Positions 9,469-17,889 are shown, counted from the first letter of the stretch. The stretch: 64,000 bases of DNA from Propionibacteriaceae bacterium P6A17 (GCA_000619965.1 JHVD01000013.1:1-64000), one strand, 5' to 3'. The notes: generated from the sequence alone by a model not told the origin. Made by a program: numbers and translations.

Positions 9469-10688
9469 GCCACCGAAGATACGTAGGGGGACATCAACTT
9501 CGCGATCTCTGCAACGACGGGCACGACGATCGAGTTGCCGAACTGCTTGTAGGCCTGGGAGTCGGACACCGGGATGCGGAAGTCATCTGGGAATCCCATG
9601 ATGCGAGCGCACTCTCTGGGCGTGAGTCGCCGTGGATTCTCTCCCTCACCCCTTGACACCAGGATCTCTGAGCCGTCCTTGTAGTACCGGGCAGACAGGG
9701 TGCGGGCAACGCTGTCGGGGCCGACCAAGCCGAAGCCGAACCCATTTCCTGCAGCTTGGTGCTTTCGGGCATAGGCCTGCAGATAATTCCACAGGTGATC
9801 CGTCAGGACGTACTTGTCGTTGACCGCTCCCGATTCTCCGAGCGTGAAGTGGCCCTCTGCGGCTTCGGAGCCGTCTTCCGGGTGAAGTACATCCCTCATC
9901 ACCGGAGCGTCCCGCGGAATCTGCAGATCGTCGAAGTCGAACTCATGCCTGACATCGTCGCGGAAGCCCACGATGAAGATCCTTCGCCGACCTTGTGGCA
10001 CCCAAGGAGATGCGTCGATCACGCGGTAGTGGGTGTCGTAGTGCAGTTCCTCGGACAGGGTCCTGAGAATCGTCTCGAACGTCCTACCTCGGTCGTGTGA
10101 CTGCAGGTTCTTGACGTTCTCCAGCATGAACGCCTTTGGCTTCTTCTCATCGATGATCCTTGCCACGTCGAAGAAGAGCGTGCCTTGGGTCTCATCCGCA
10201 AAGCCGTGAGGCCTTCCGAGGGAGTTCTTCTTCGAGACGCCCGCGATCGAAAACGGCTGGCAGGGGAAACCGCCGACGAGCACATCATGATCCGGAACGT
10301 CCGCCGCATCCACTTCGGTGATGTCTCCAACGAGAGGGTGCTCGGCAGACGCCCCGAAGTTGGCGATGTACGTCTGCTGCGAGTACTTGTTCCACTCGGA
10401 GGTGAAGATGCACTCACCACCTGCCTGCTCGAACCCCAGCCGGGTTCCCCCGATGCCCGCAAAGAGATCGATGAAGGTGAACGAGGCGCCCTCTCTCCTT
10501 GCATGCTCCAGCTCTGACGAGAGAGTCTGCCTCTGGGCATGGCTCATGTGTGTTTCGCCGGAGAGCCAACGTCGAACCGTACGCTCGCTCACGTGCACTC
10601 GCCTTGCGATCTGCGCAGGAGACAGGTACTGGGAGATCTCGACCAACAGCGTGGTGCCGTCGGCACGAGAGGACTTCTTTTCGAACAC
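9447..10688 (-). CDS. DNA (cytosine-5-)-methyltransferase with N-terminal helix-turn-helix
   Basis: The protein has 413 residues and starts with GTG 10688 behind GGGAAGG. Residues 20-60 form an XRE-like helix-turn-helix (LSPAQIARRVHVSERTVRRW). The C5 methyltransferase domain follows: FIDLFAGIGG (72-81, AdoMet), GGFPCQPFS (139-147, catalytic Cys143), ENVKNL (190-195), QGRRR (232-236) and QFGNSI near the end. The layout matches SsoII/Ecl18kI-type methyltransferases that modify CCNGG or CCWGG-like sites and repress their own gene through the N-terminal domain. A perfect inverted repeat of the right type lies 25 bases upstream. It should protect host DNA from the MvaI-like enzyme encoded upstream on the same strand; the target sequence is inferred, not seen. 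Confidence 0.93.
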   Translation of the reverse strand: MFEKKSSRADGTTLLVEISQYLSPAQIARRVHVSERTVRRWLSGETHMSHAQRQTLSSELEHARREGASFTFIDLFAGIGGTRLGFEQAGGECIFTSEWNKYSQQTYIANFGASAEHPLVGDITEVDAADVPDHDVLVGGFPCQPFSIAGVSKKNSLGRPHGFADETQGTLFFDVARIIDEKKPKAFMLENVKNLQSHDRGRTFETILRTLSEELHYDTHYRVIDASPWVPQGRRRIFIVGFRDDVRHEFDFDDLQIPRDAPVMRDVLHPEDGSEAAEGHFTLGESGAVNDKYVLTDHLWNYLQAYARKHQAAGNGFGFGLVGPDSVARTLSARYYKDGSEILVSRGEGENPRRLTPRECARIMGFPDDFRIPVSDSQAYKQFGNSIVVPVVAEIAKLMSPYVSSVAQPATLF

Positions 10689-10712
10689 TTGATGCCTTCC
10701 CGCGGGGACTTT

Positions 10713-10733
10713 TCCCGGACATTCTGTCCGGGA
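10713..10733 (-). promoter_or_regulatory. Candidate methyltransferase operator (inverted repeat)
   Basis: TCCCGGAC and GTCCGGGA form perfect 8-bp arms around a 5-base centre, ending 25 bases before the methyltransferase start codon. The core GGACA-N3-TGTCC closely resembles the regulatory site that, as I recall it, the helix-turn-helix of M.SsoII binds (GGACA-AAT-TGTCC). Since the methyltransferase here also has an N-terminal helix-turn-helix, autoregulation is the simplest reading. A hairpin terminator for the restriction gene is less likely, because no T-run follows and the upstream stop is about 73 bases away. Confidence 0.6.
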
Positions 10734-10805
10734 TTCTACCTCGCCGCACAGGCTAGGTGATCATACTGACAACAACTGTACGAAGGATCTGCGGTGACGC
10801 TGGGG

Positions 10806-12182
10806 CTACCGCAGCTCGACGTACACGGTCGACTCATACAGGTCGACGAGGTGCTTGGGGGACACCCGAAACTGCGACCTACGGTGGACCCGCCACCGAC
10901 CCCCAACCCACTGCATGTTGACACCCGGATCGTAGTAGACGCGCCGCGCAGCGAAACCGTTCAGGAGCTTGGGGAATCCGGTGGTGTCACACATCAACAC
11001 CGTGGAACCGAATCGGAACTCCTTGGTCGTCCCCTCTCCCCGTGCTTCGTAAGGGACATAGCAGGTGTGGGCATGCTTGCGCTTCCAGTGATTCATGAGC
11101 CCTTCGAATCCCCATTTGGCAGCGAGGATGCCTTCCCTGTCCCGCAGCTCGAGGGCGCCACCGACATCGAAGGCTCCAGCGCCATCCCATCCGTTCAGGG
11201 ACAGGACCGTCCCAAGCTCACCCACCGGCTTGCCGACGAAGTGCCGCCCGGTGAAGTCGACGCGGTCTGGACGATCCTCTCGCCGTCGCCCGTAGCGATG
11301 CATGAAGTCCACCACCCCCGGATCCTTGTAGAACCCGCCCGTCGGTTCAGGCGTCATGAGGGTGAGCGCCGTGCCCGAGCCCGGGTTGTCGAAACTCCGA
11401 ACCTTGTGCGCCTTGAGTTCCCAGCCTTGGAAGTCAGGCTCGCTTCGCCCGTTGGGAGAAACTCCCAGCAGTGACTCCAGGGTGTAGCCTCCCGCGTTCC
11501 GTGCCGTATAGGCGATGGCTTGATCGCCCTCGAGTCGCTGGCTGGGAACCCAGCCCATGTGATGGACATCCGTCAATCGCCGCAGCAGCAGTTCCCTGCC
11601 ATCGAGGTCGTTCTCCGCCTCGAGGTCCCAGATCTGGAAGACCCCAGCACTGCCAACGGCTCGATTCATGATCCCCGCGATCGCCACGGATTCCGGCGGC
11701 AGGAGCAGCGCCCACACCTGTTCGGACTTTCCCGTGATGCCGAGCACCAGACAACGACCTGCCTCCTGACCACGCCGTGCACGGACGTAGAGATTGCGAG
11801 GAGGGTTCGCACTGCCTTGAATGAGCCCGGAGAGGCGCACCTCTGGATATTGCGGGTAGTAGATGAGCTTCGCGTTGGGTGCCGGTGAGTCACCGTCGGG
11901 ACCGATCCAAGCAAATTGAACGGGCAGGGTGAACTTGGTCCTCCCCGGGGCTCCAGGCTTCGTGCTGGCAGTCAAGGATGCTTCGACGTCACCGGAAGGA
12001 ATCTTCGCGACATCGCTCAGGTCGCCGCCGACGTAGATTTGGTTCTTGTCATTGTCCTGGCGCGGGGACAGGCTCTTGATGAGCAACTGCCGACACCCAC
12101 GTCGGGCGAAGAGGGTACGAACCTCAGCAACGCCCAAGCTCGCAAGCCATGCGTCGTACGCCACACCTTCGCTGACGTCCAT
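10806..12182 (-). CDS. MvaI/BcnI-like type II restriction endonuclease with N-terminal extension
   Basis: The 458-residue protein starts at ATG 12182 behind GGGGATGAGGG. The C-terminal half carries the MvaI/BcnI family signature: GGYTLESLLGVSPNGRSEPD then FQGWELKAHK, giving a PD-(D/E)XK site with Asp250, Glu255 and Lys257. MvaI and BcnI are monomeric enzymes of about 240 residues that cut CCWGG and CCSGG. The first 225 residues here are therefore an extra region; it contains beta-rich segments (TKFTLPVQFAWIGPDG, KLIYYPQYPEVRLSGLIQGS) and may be a separate DNA-recognition domain. The neighbouring methyltransferase is C5-type with Vsr, whereas MvaI and BcnI partners are N4-methyltransferases as far as I recall. 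The 117-base gap to the methyltransferase gene holds the latter's own candidate operator. Confidence 0.85.
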   Translation of the reverse strand: MDVSEGVAYDAWLASLGVAEVRTLFARRGCRQLLIKSLSPRQDNDKNQIYVGGDLSDVAKIPSGDVEASLTASTKPGAPGRTKFTLPVQFAWIGPDGDSPAPNAKLIYYPQYPEVRLSGLIQGSANPPRNLYVRARRGQEAGRCLVLGITGKSEQVWALLLPPESVAIAGIMNRAVGSAGVFQIWDLEAENDLDGRELLLRRLTDVHHMGWVPSQRLEGDQAIAYTARNAGGYTLESLLGVSPNGRSEPDFQGWELKAHKVRSFDNPGSGTALTLMTPEPTGGFYKDPGVVDFMHRYGRRREDRPDRVDFTGRHFVGKPVGELGTVLSLNGWDGAGAFDVGGALELRDREGILAAKWGFEGLMNHWKRKHAHTCYVPYEARGEGTTKEFRFGSTVLMCDTTGFPKLLNGFAARRVYYDPGVNMQWVGGRWRVHRRSQFRVSPKHLVDLYESTVYVELR

Positions 12183-12298
12183 CCCTCATCCCCTTCCAAC
12201 CCCGGATTCGGGTGCCTTCGCACCCACCCGCACAACGCTACCGGCCAGAGTGAAGCGCAATGGGTTTCGTTCCTTTTCGACCGGAGCCGAATTGGAAT

Positions 12299-12838
12299 GT
12301 GCCCAAGGAGTTGAGTCGTGGCTGCGGGAGCGTGCCGTGCGGATGGTTCTGGAACGTCAAACCGCTCAGCGAGGGCCTCGCTCGCACTCGATCCGGGCTG
12401 TGGCCCGATAGCTCGGTGTTGGGGAGGAGACCTTGCATATGCGGTGCAACCCCCAGGGGCTCGAGATCGAGTAGATTCCTGCCGGAGAGGACCTGCGGCA
12501 GGAGACGGAGCGCCTCGCACGCGAACTCGGCGAAGCCCGCCGAGCGGACGGGACCCTCGACGCCGCCTCGGCCCTCTTTTGCAGCGGAACTCGACCGCCC
12601 CAGGACGAGATGATCCGGTGCATCGACGAATACCCTGGTCAGTTCAGGGGTCGAGGTCTTCTGCCGCATCCTCGCTGCGGAATGTGGGTTCCTCACTTCC
12701 CGCGGCTACCGTGTCGCGAAGAGACGACCGCCCGCTGAGGGGGCCATGGAGGGTGAGCTCCTCGTTGCCGAGATCCGTCGGATCCACGCCGAGAGCACCT
12801 CGGTCTTCGGACTACGGAAGACGAATCACCCTGGGATT
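12299..12838 (+). pseudogene. IS3-type element remnant (orfA and start of orfB)
   Basis: Scattered frames read like an IS3-family element. An orfA start region (RERAVRMVLERQ, then HSIRAVAR followed by a stop, then LGVGEETL) is followed by ETERLARELGEARRADGTLDAA. An orfB start, MIRCIDEYPGQF, lies at about 12610, and pieces resembling LLVAEIRRIHAE and SVFGLRK follow near 12760-12820. Stops and frameshifts separate all the pieces, so nothing is functional. The interval 12183-12300 before it shows no gene. Confidence 0.7.
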
Positions 12839-12843
12839 CGTTC

Positions 12844-13290
12844 CTATGGGGTTCCTTGACCGGCGGTTGCCGGCTGGGGTGGTTCTTGGCCAGCATGATG
12901 CGCGGCTTCGACCTCGAGGGGTGTGCGGTAGCCGAGTTCACTGTGGAGGCGGGAGTGGTTCCACCACCACATGTACTCGAGCGTCGCGCGCTCGACCTGC
13001 TCGATGGTCCGCCAGGGGCCGCGGCGGCGGATCAGTTCGGTCTTGTCGAGTCCGTTGATCGCCTCGGCGAGGGCGCTGTCAATGCTGTCGCCCACGGCTC
13101 GGGTCGACGGTTTCGCGCCGATCTTGACGATCCGATCCATGGAGACGACGCAGAGGTAGTTCGAGTCGTGGCCCGCCTCGTGGACGAGCTCGTCCACAAG
13201 GCCGGCGGCGTCGAATGCTGCCATGCTCAGCGCTGACAGCGACAGGCCGTCGGTCTTGGCATGGAATCCGGACGGGTCGGCCGCGGCGCC
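12844..13290 (-). pseudogene. IS3-type orfB (DDE integrase) remnant, opposite orientation
   Basis: On the minus strand the sequence encodes the C-terminal half of an IS3-type transposase: LSALSMAAFDAAGLVDELVH, NYLCVVSMDRIV, GDSIDSALAEAINGLDKTEL, RRRGPWRTIEQVERATLEYM and WWWNHSRLHSELGYRTPLEVE. The last conserved Glu of the DDE set lies in ALAEAINGL. The N-terminal half is missing or unrecognisable, and several conserved positions differ from the usual (for example SID for SYD), consistent with decay. It meets the oppositely oriented IS3 fragment at about 12840. From 13290 to 13504 I see no gene. Confidence 0.75.
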
Positions 13291-13504
13291 ATCAGTGGCG
13301 CCTGCGTCTCGCCAGACGGGCGGGAGATCGCAGTCGCTGATCAACACGCGGGCATCGTCGCGCACGATCGCACCGGCGCGATCCTTCGACGCTCCGAGGA
13401 GCCGAAGGGCCGTTCGCGCAACGCTCCGCTCCCCAAAGGACCGCCACACCTCCGCACGGCCGACGGCGCACCCACCGACGCGCCACGAGCAAGCGACGTG
13501 GGGC

Positions 13505-13555
13505 CTGAGCGCAGTGTGGCGCCCACCCGAAGGATGGGCGCCACACTGCGCTCAG
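13505..13555. terminator. Perfect long-stem hairpin, probable terminator
   Basis: Two 21-base arms are exact reverse complements (13505-13525 and 13535-13555) around a 9-base loop, CCCGAAGGA. It lies 8 bases past the stop of the minus-strand metallophosphoesterase gene. There is no T-run on either side, as is common in high-GC actinobacteria. The length and perfection of the stem are unusual for a plain terminator. Confidence 0.7.
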
Positions 13556-13562
13556 CGGTTGA

Positions 13563-16500
13563 CTAGGCCGTCAGCACGATCTCGAGCCGGCTGACACCCG
13601 TCGAGGGCAGCCCGGGCCGAGGGGACCCGTCGGGCAGCGTACCGGGCTCGTCGATCTCGCCTGGCGCCCCCGTCCCACCGGGCTCGTCGGTGCCACCGGG
13701 CTCGTCGGTGCCACCGGGCTCGTCCGTCCCGTCAGCCTCGTCGGTGCCGCCAGGCTCACCGGCCGGTGCGAGGTCCACGGACAGCAGGTGCATCGGCGAC
13801 GCGACGACACCACCCGAGGTGTTCTCCGCGACGGCGAGCCACGCCACCGGCACGTCGTCCACCTTCGGCAACGCCTCCACCGTCGCGAAGTCGACGCTGA
13901 TCGTCGCCCACTCGCCGGCCTTGGCCTTCGCAACACCCAACACCTCGTCGCTGGCCACGACGACGCCCACCGCGTCCGTCGTCAACGACGTCGTGCGGCT
14001 GCTGAGCTGCAGCGGCACCCGGAACTCGTCGGAGTGCACGTCGTAGCGCTTCTCGACGTCGTACTCCTCCGCCCCGAACTCGCCCAGGAACGGCGAGTAC
14101 GCGTTGATGACGAGCTCGCCGCGGTCGACGTCGAACTGCAACAGGCGGAAGAAGCTCGACCCGAAGCGCAACGACGTGCCCTCGGCGTAGTTGGCGCGCA
14201 AGTCGGCCAACTTCGGGTGCGTCGTCGGGACCTCGTAGAACTGGTAGTCGGCAAGCATTTCGACGACATGGTTGCCCACCTGGCCGGCGTCCTTGCGGAC
14301 GTTCAGGCCCACCCCGTGATGGTGCCCGTTCAGGGTCATCACGACGTTCGGGTTCTGCTCCACGATCCGACGAGCCTGCTCGCGTCCCTCCGCGTTGGAG
14401 TACGGGGCATCACGGCCGTCGGGCTCCGACGAGGTGGTCAGGTAGGCATGCGAGAACAACAGGCCGTTGCGGTCCGGGAACTGCCGGAAGACGCTGTTGG
14501 CCCAATCGATCTCCTCACGGGTCACGCCGTAGGCGAGGTGGACGGCCACGAAGTCGAGCCCGCCCGCGCTGAATAGGTCGTAGTGGTTCTCGTTGTCCCC
14601 CGGCTTCCACGGACCGCCGTACTTCGCATCGGCACGCCACTGCTTGCTGACGCGCTCGTAGCGATCCGGCCCGAAGTGCTCGTTGTACATCGAGCCGTCG
14701 GTGCCGTACTGGTTGTCGTGGTTGCCCGGCAACACACCGTTGGGGATGCCGGAGGCGTCGATGATCTCCTGGATCTTCGAAGCCTCAGCCCACTCGCGTT
14801 GCACCTGCTCCTGCATCGCCGGATCCGCGTGCACCTTCGTGTTGTTCTCGATGATGTCGCCCGTGTGCGCCATGTAGCTGATCTTGCGTTCCTCCGCGTT
14901 GGCCACCACCCAGCGCAGCACGTCCGCGTACGCGTCGCGCCACAACGCCCGCTCCGCATCCGGGTGCAGCTCGGTGTTGTCCGTGCGCCAGTCACCCGCC
15001 GCGCCCTCGGAGAGGTACTGCGTGTCCGTCAAGTGCGCAATGGAGAAGTCGTAGTCGGACGGATCCTGGAAGGCGCCGGTGATGTCCTTGTCGATGTCGT
15101 CGGCGAACGGATCCGTCGCCGCCACCATCACGTTGACCACACCCTCGCCCACATGCTCAGGCCGCGCGACCGCCGCCAGCACCGTCGGCGCGTTCAGCAC
15201 GCCACGCTGCTCCACCAGCTGATCCCATGCACCCTCGACGTGGTCCCACACGAGCAGGTGCGCCAGACGCTGCGGATCCACGTCGCCGCTCCAATGCACC
15301 GTCGGAGCCGCAGTGGCGCCGTCGGGCACCGACACGTCAAACCGCTGCCAGCTCGTGTTCGCCGCAGCCGGGCTGCGATCACCCTCGCCATCGGTGGCCG
15401 ACACCACACCGAGCTGCACCTGGCCGTCGGCCTCCGGGTTGAGCTCCGTCGGAATCGAAACGCTGGTGCCCTCCGAGCCGGCCGTCACACGGCCGGCGGC
15501 GCCGAGGTGGAACGTCGTCTCATACTCGTCCTCCCCGTCCTCCGCGACGGAGGCCCCCAGCTCGACGACGCCCTCCCCCTTCACGGTGGCCGAGGTGGAC
15601 ACCACCCCGCCGGGGATGTCGTCCGAGGTGAAGGTGACCGTGTGCGTCGACGTCTGCCCCAACACATCCTTCGCGACGACGACCAACGCATGGCTGCCCT
15701 GCCGCAGTCCCGCCCCGATCCGGGCGCCCGGCTGCACATTTGCGCCGTCGAGCGTCACGAGCACCGAGCCGTCGTCGACGCCAGAGACATCGTCCAACTC
15801 CACCGCCAACGTCGTCGCGGCACTCAAGTGCGCGCCCTCCGTCGGGGTGCTGCCCGTCAGGCGCGGACCATTGTTGTCGACCACGACGTTGCGCGTCAGC
15901 CGCGCCCCGTCCGCCGACACCGCAGAGACGGTGTGCGCACCGTCGGCCAACGTCGTCGTGTCCAGCACCAGCCTCAGCCCGGGCTCGTCGACACTCACGT
16001 CGAACGAGAACTGCGCCGTCAGCAGCTTCGCCGGCGAGCTGCCACAGTTGCCGTCGCCCATGTCATAACGCGACTGCAACCCCATGCCCGCGACCGTCCC
16101 GCCCGGGAAGTCGAGGCCCACCTTCGACATGACGAAGTCGTCGTGGTTGGTGCCGCACGAACTCTGAATGGTGCCGGTGCGCATCACGATCTCGTTGCGG
16201 CCCGGGCGCAGCCACGCCGCCGGGAACTCCACGCGCACCGTCTCGCTGACGTAGTCGCGGTCCACCAGCGGCAGCTCCTGCCCGTTGACCAGGACCGTGT
16301 TGCCATAGCGCGCCTCCGACGAGTTCGAGCCGATCGCGAACACGAACGCCGCCGTCCCGGCTCCACCCGAAGGCTCACCCGCCGCCGCCTTGCCGTCGAC
16401 CTCATACGACGCCGCTGCCGGCGCCTTCTCGGACACGACGTCGTGCACCAGCACCTCGCCCTGCAGCACCTGCCCGTCGCGGACGTTCAACTGCGGTGCC

Positions 16501-17243
16501 ATCGGATTCCCGTTGTTGACGCGCACGGTGTGACGGGTCACCCCGCCCTGGGCGGTGGTCGCCGCCAGCACATGCTCCCCGTCGGCGAGCGTCGTCGAAT
16601 CGAGCGTCCCGGTCAGGCCCGTGCTGGCCTGCGGATCGTCGCCCACCTTGAAGTGGGCATCGAACTCCTTCAACAGCGTCGTGTTCGAGCCGCACGAGCC
16701 GTCGCCCATGTTGTAGCTGGCCCGGTTGGCGTCGCTGGCCGTCACCGGGCCGCCCGTCACCAACTCGACGTCGAACACCTCGAAGTCGTCGTAGTTCGCA
16801 CCGCAGGAGGTGGTGAACGTGCCGACCTTCAACGTGATCACGTTGTCCCCCTTGACGAGCCACTCGTTCGGCACCTCCAATTCCACGGTCTCGTTGACGT
16901 ACTCGCCCCGGTCCAAGGCGATGCGCTGCTCGGACTTGCCGTTGACAAGCAGGTACGAACCGTACTTGCCCTCGATCGAGTTCGAGCCGACGCCGAAGCG
17001 CAGCGTCGACGTGCCCACGACCTCCGTCGCCGCCAACGGCTCATCGTCGATCGTCAACGCCACCACGCGATCGCCACGTGTCGTCGGAAATGCCTCGACG
17101 GAAGCCTCACCGACGACGAACGCGCCATCGGCGGGGGTGAGAGTGGGGGCCGTACCGGCGGCGCCGGCAGGCAGGGTCACCGCGGTCAAGGCGGTGAGGA
17201 GTCCCACAACGCTCAAGGCGCTGAAGAAACGTTTGGGGGACAT
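13563..17243 (-). CDS. Secreted metallophosphoesterase with duplicated Cys-containing domains and terminal LPSTG
   Basis: From the second ATG (17243), with AAAGGAG five bases before it, the product has 1226 residues. Residues 1-30 are a signal peptide (KRFFSALSVVGLLTALTAV, cleavage after AGA). A duplicated module of about 217 residues follows, marked by SCGANYDDF (about 149) and MGDGSCGS (181), then SCGTNHDDF (366) and MGDGNCGS (399). Ig-like segments lead to a calcineurin-type phosphoesterase domain: HLTDTQ (735), HTGDIIEN (796), GNHDNQYG (839) and GHHHG (976). The C-terminus has a Gly-Thr-Asp-Glu-Pro repeat spacer and then LPSTGVSRLEIVLTA, where the sortase motif is present but the hydrophobic segment and charged tail are absent. 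It probably cleaves phosphomonoesters or phosphodiesters outside the cell; the substrate is unknown. Confidence 0.85.
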   Translation of the reverse strand: MSPKRFFSALSVVGLLTALTAVTLPAGAAGTAPTLTPADGAFVVGEASVEAFPTTRGDRVVALTIDDEPLAATEVVGTSTLRFGVGSNSIEGKYGSYLLVNGKSEQRIALDRGEYVNETVELEVPNEWLVKGDNVITLKVGTFTTSCGANYDDFEVFDVELVTGGPVTASDANRASYNMGDGSCGSNTTLLKEFDAHFKVGDDPQASTGLTGTLDSTTLADGEHVLAATTAQGGVTRHTVRVNNGNPMAPQLNVRDGQVLQGEVLVHDVVSEKAPAAASYEVDGKAAAGEPSGGAGTAAFVFAIGSNSSEARYGNTVLVNGQELPLVDRDYVSETVRVEFPAAWLRPGRNEIVMRTGTIQSSCGTNHDDFVMSKVGLDFPGGTVAGMGLQSRYDMGDGNCGSSPAKLLTAQFSFDVSVDEPGLRLVLDTTTLADGAHTVSAVSADGARLTRNVVVDNNGPRLTGSTPTEGAHLSAATTLAVELDDVSGVDDGSVLVTLDGANVQPGARIGAGLRQGSHALVVVAKDVLGQTSTHTVTFTSDDIPGGVVSTSATVKGEGVVELGASVAEDGEDEYETTFHLGAAGRVTAGSEGTSVSIPTELNPEADGQVQLGVVSATDGEGDRSPAAANTSWQRFDVSVPDGATAAPTVHWSGDVDPQRLAHLLVWDHVEGAWDQLVEQRGVLNAPTVLAAVARPEHVGEGVVNVMVAATDPFADDIDKDITGAFQDPSDYDFSIAHLTDTQYLSEGAAGDWRTDNTELHPDAERALWRDAYADVLRWVVANAEERKISYMAHTGDIIENNTKVHADPAMQEQVQREWAEASKIQEIIDASGIPNGVLPGNHDNQYGTDGSMYNEHFGPDRYERVSKQWRADAKYGGPWKPGDNENHYDLFSAGGLDFVAVHLAYGVTREEIDWANSVFRQFPDRNGLLFSHAYLTTSSEPDGRDAPYSNAEGREQARRIVEQNPNVVMTLNGHHHGVGLNVRKDAGQVGNHVVEMLADYQFYEVPTTHPKLADLRANYAEGTSLRFGSSFFRLLQFDVDRGELVINAYSPFLGEFGAEEYDVEKRYDVHSDEFRVPLQLSSRTTSLTTDAVGVVVASDEVLGVAKAKAGEWATISVDFATVEALPKVDDVPVAWLAVAENTSGGVVASPMHLLSVDLAPAGEPGGTDEADGTDEPGGTDEPGGTDEPGGTGAPGEIDEPGTLPDGSPRPGLPSTGVSRLEIVLTA

Positions 17244-17429
17244 CATGCTCCTTTCGAACTGGCTTGACCAACGAAGACCCAATCACGTCCCAAAATCGCC
17301 CACTAGGCACGTTGTGTGCCAGACGCGCAGAGTTCACGAGATGTTCATGCCCAGCGGGCGCCGGCCGGAGCGCGTGCCGAGCGTGAAGACGATGGCGTTC
17401 GCCGAGCGGTCGCCAGGCATGAAGACGAC

Positions 17430-17460
17430 GGTGGCCTCCCCCATCCCAGGGGAGGCCACC
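17430..17460 (-). terminator. Hairpin terminator after the DUF3817 gene
   Basis: Perfect 12-base arms (GGTGGCCTCCCC and its complement) enclose a 7-base loop, 15 bases past the stop of the minus-strand DUF3817 gene. No T-run follows. The rest of 17244-17429 holds the upstream region of the metallophosphoesterase gene; I see no further gene there. Confidence 0.75.
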
Positions 17461-17475
17461 GTCGGTGTCGAGCGG

Positions 17476-17889
17476 TCAGAGGCCGCGCGCCTCGATGTCG
17501 GCGATGCGGCGTCGGACGTCCTTCGTCGCGCGGTGCTCCGCGTAGAAGCTCAGGAAGGGGACGGTGCCGGCGAGGGCGATGCCGACGAACCACTGCCATC
17601 CCCACTTGACGCGCAGGCCGAGGTACACGACCGATCCCAGCAACACCGCGTAGAGCCAGCCATGTGCGACGCCCACCCAGCGCACGAGGACGTCGTTGTC
17701 CCAGATGTACTTCAGCGGCATGGCGATGAGCGTGAGGACGACGAGCAGCACGCCGACGATCCAGGCCATCACCTGATAGAACTTGTGCGCCTTCCTGATG
17801 CCCGGGATGTCCTCGACCATCACCCATTCGAGCGGGTCGTAGTCGTCACCCTGATCCGCTCCCGCGTTAAGCCCCTTGTCAGCACTCAT
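17476..17889 (-). CDS. DUF3817 integral membrane protein
   Basis: The 137-residue protein begins at ATG 17889, ten bases after AGAGG; a TTG at 17898 is too close to that ribosome binding site. It has an acidic N-terminus and three predicted membrane helices: KFYQVMAWIVGVLLVVLTLI, VAHGWLYAVLLGSVVYLGL and WQWFVGIALAGTVPFLSFYA. The VAHGWLY motif and the overall size are typical of DUF3817 proteins, which are common in actinobacteria. A basic C-terminal tail would face the cytoplasm. The function is unknown. It lies 39 bases downstream of parB on the same strand and may be cotranscribed with it. Confidence 0.85.
   Translation of the reverse strand: MSADKGLNAGADQGDDYDPLEWVMVEDIPGIRKAHKFYQVMAWIVGVLLVVLTLIAMPLKYIWDNDVLVRWVGVAHGWLYAVLLGSVVYLGLRVKWGWQWFVGIALAGTVPFLSFYAEHRATKDVRRRIADIEARGL

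Noticed and set aside
13690-13740. Short tandem repeat read as a possible CRISPR or VNTR
   Set aside because: It encodes the repeated Gly-Gly-Thr-Asp-Glu-Pro spacer of the metallophosphoesterase and is a coding repeat, although it may vary in copy number.
14583-17267. An 894-codon open frame on the plus strand opposite the metallophosphoesterase gene
   Set aside because: It is Arg/His-rich, has no domain and is the mirror of a strongly supported signal-peptide-bearing gene on the minus strand; high GC makes such antisense frames long.
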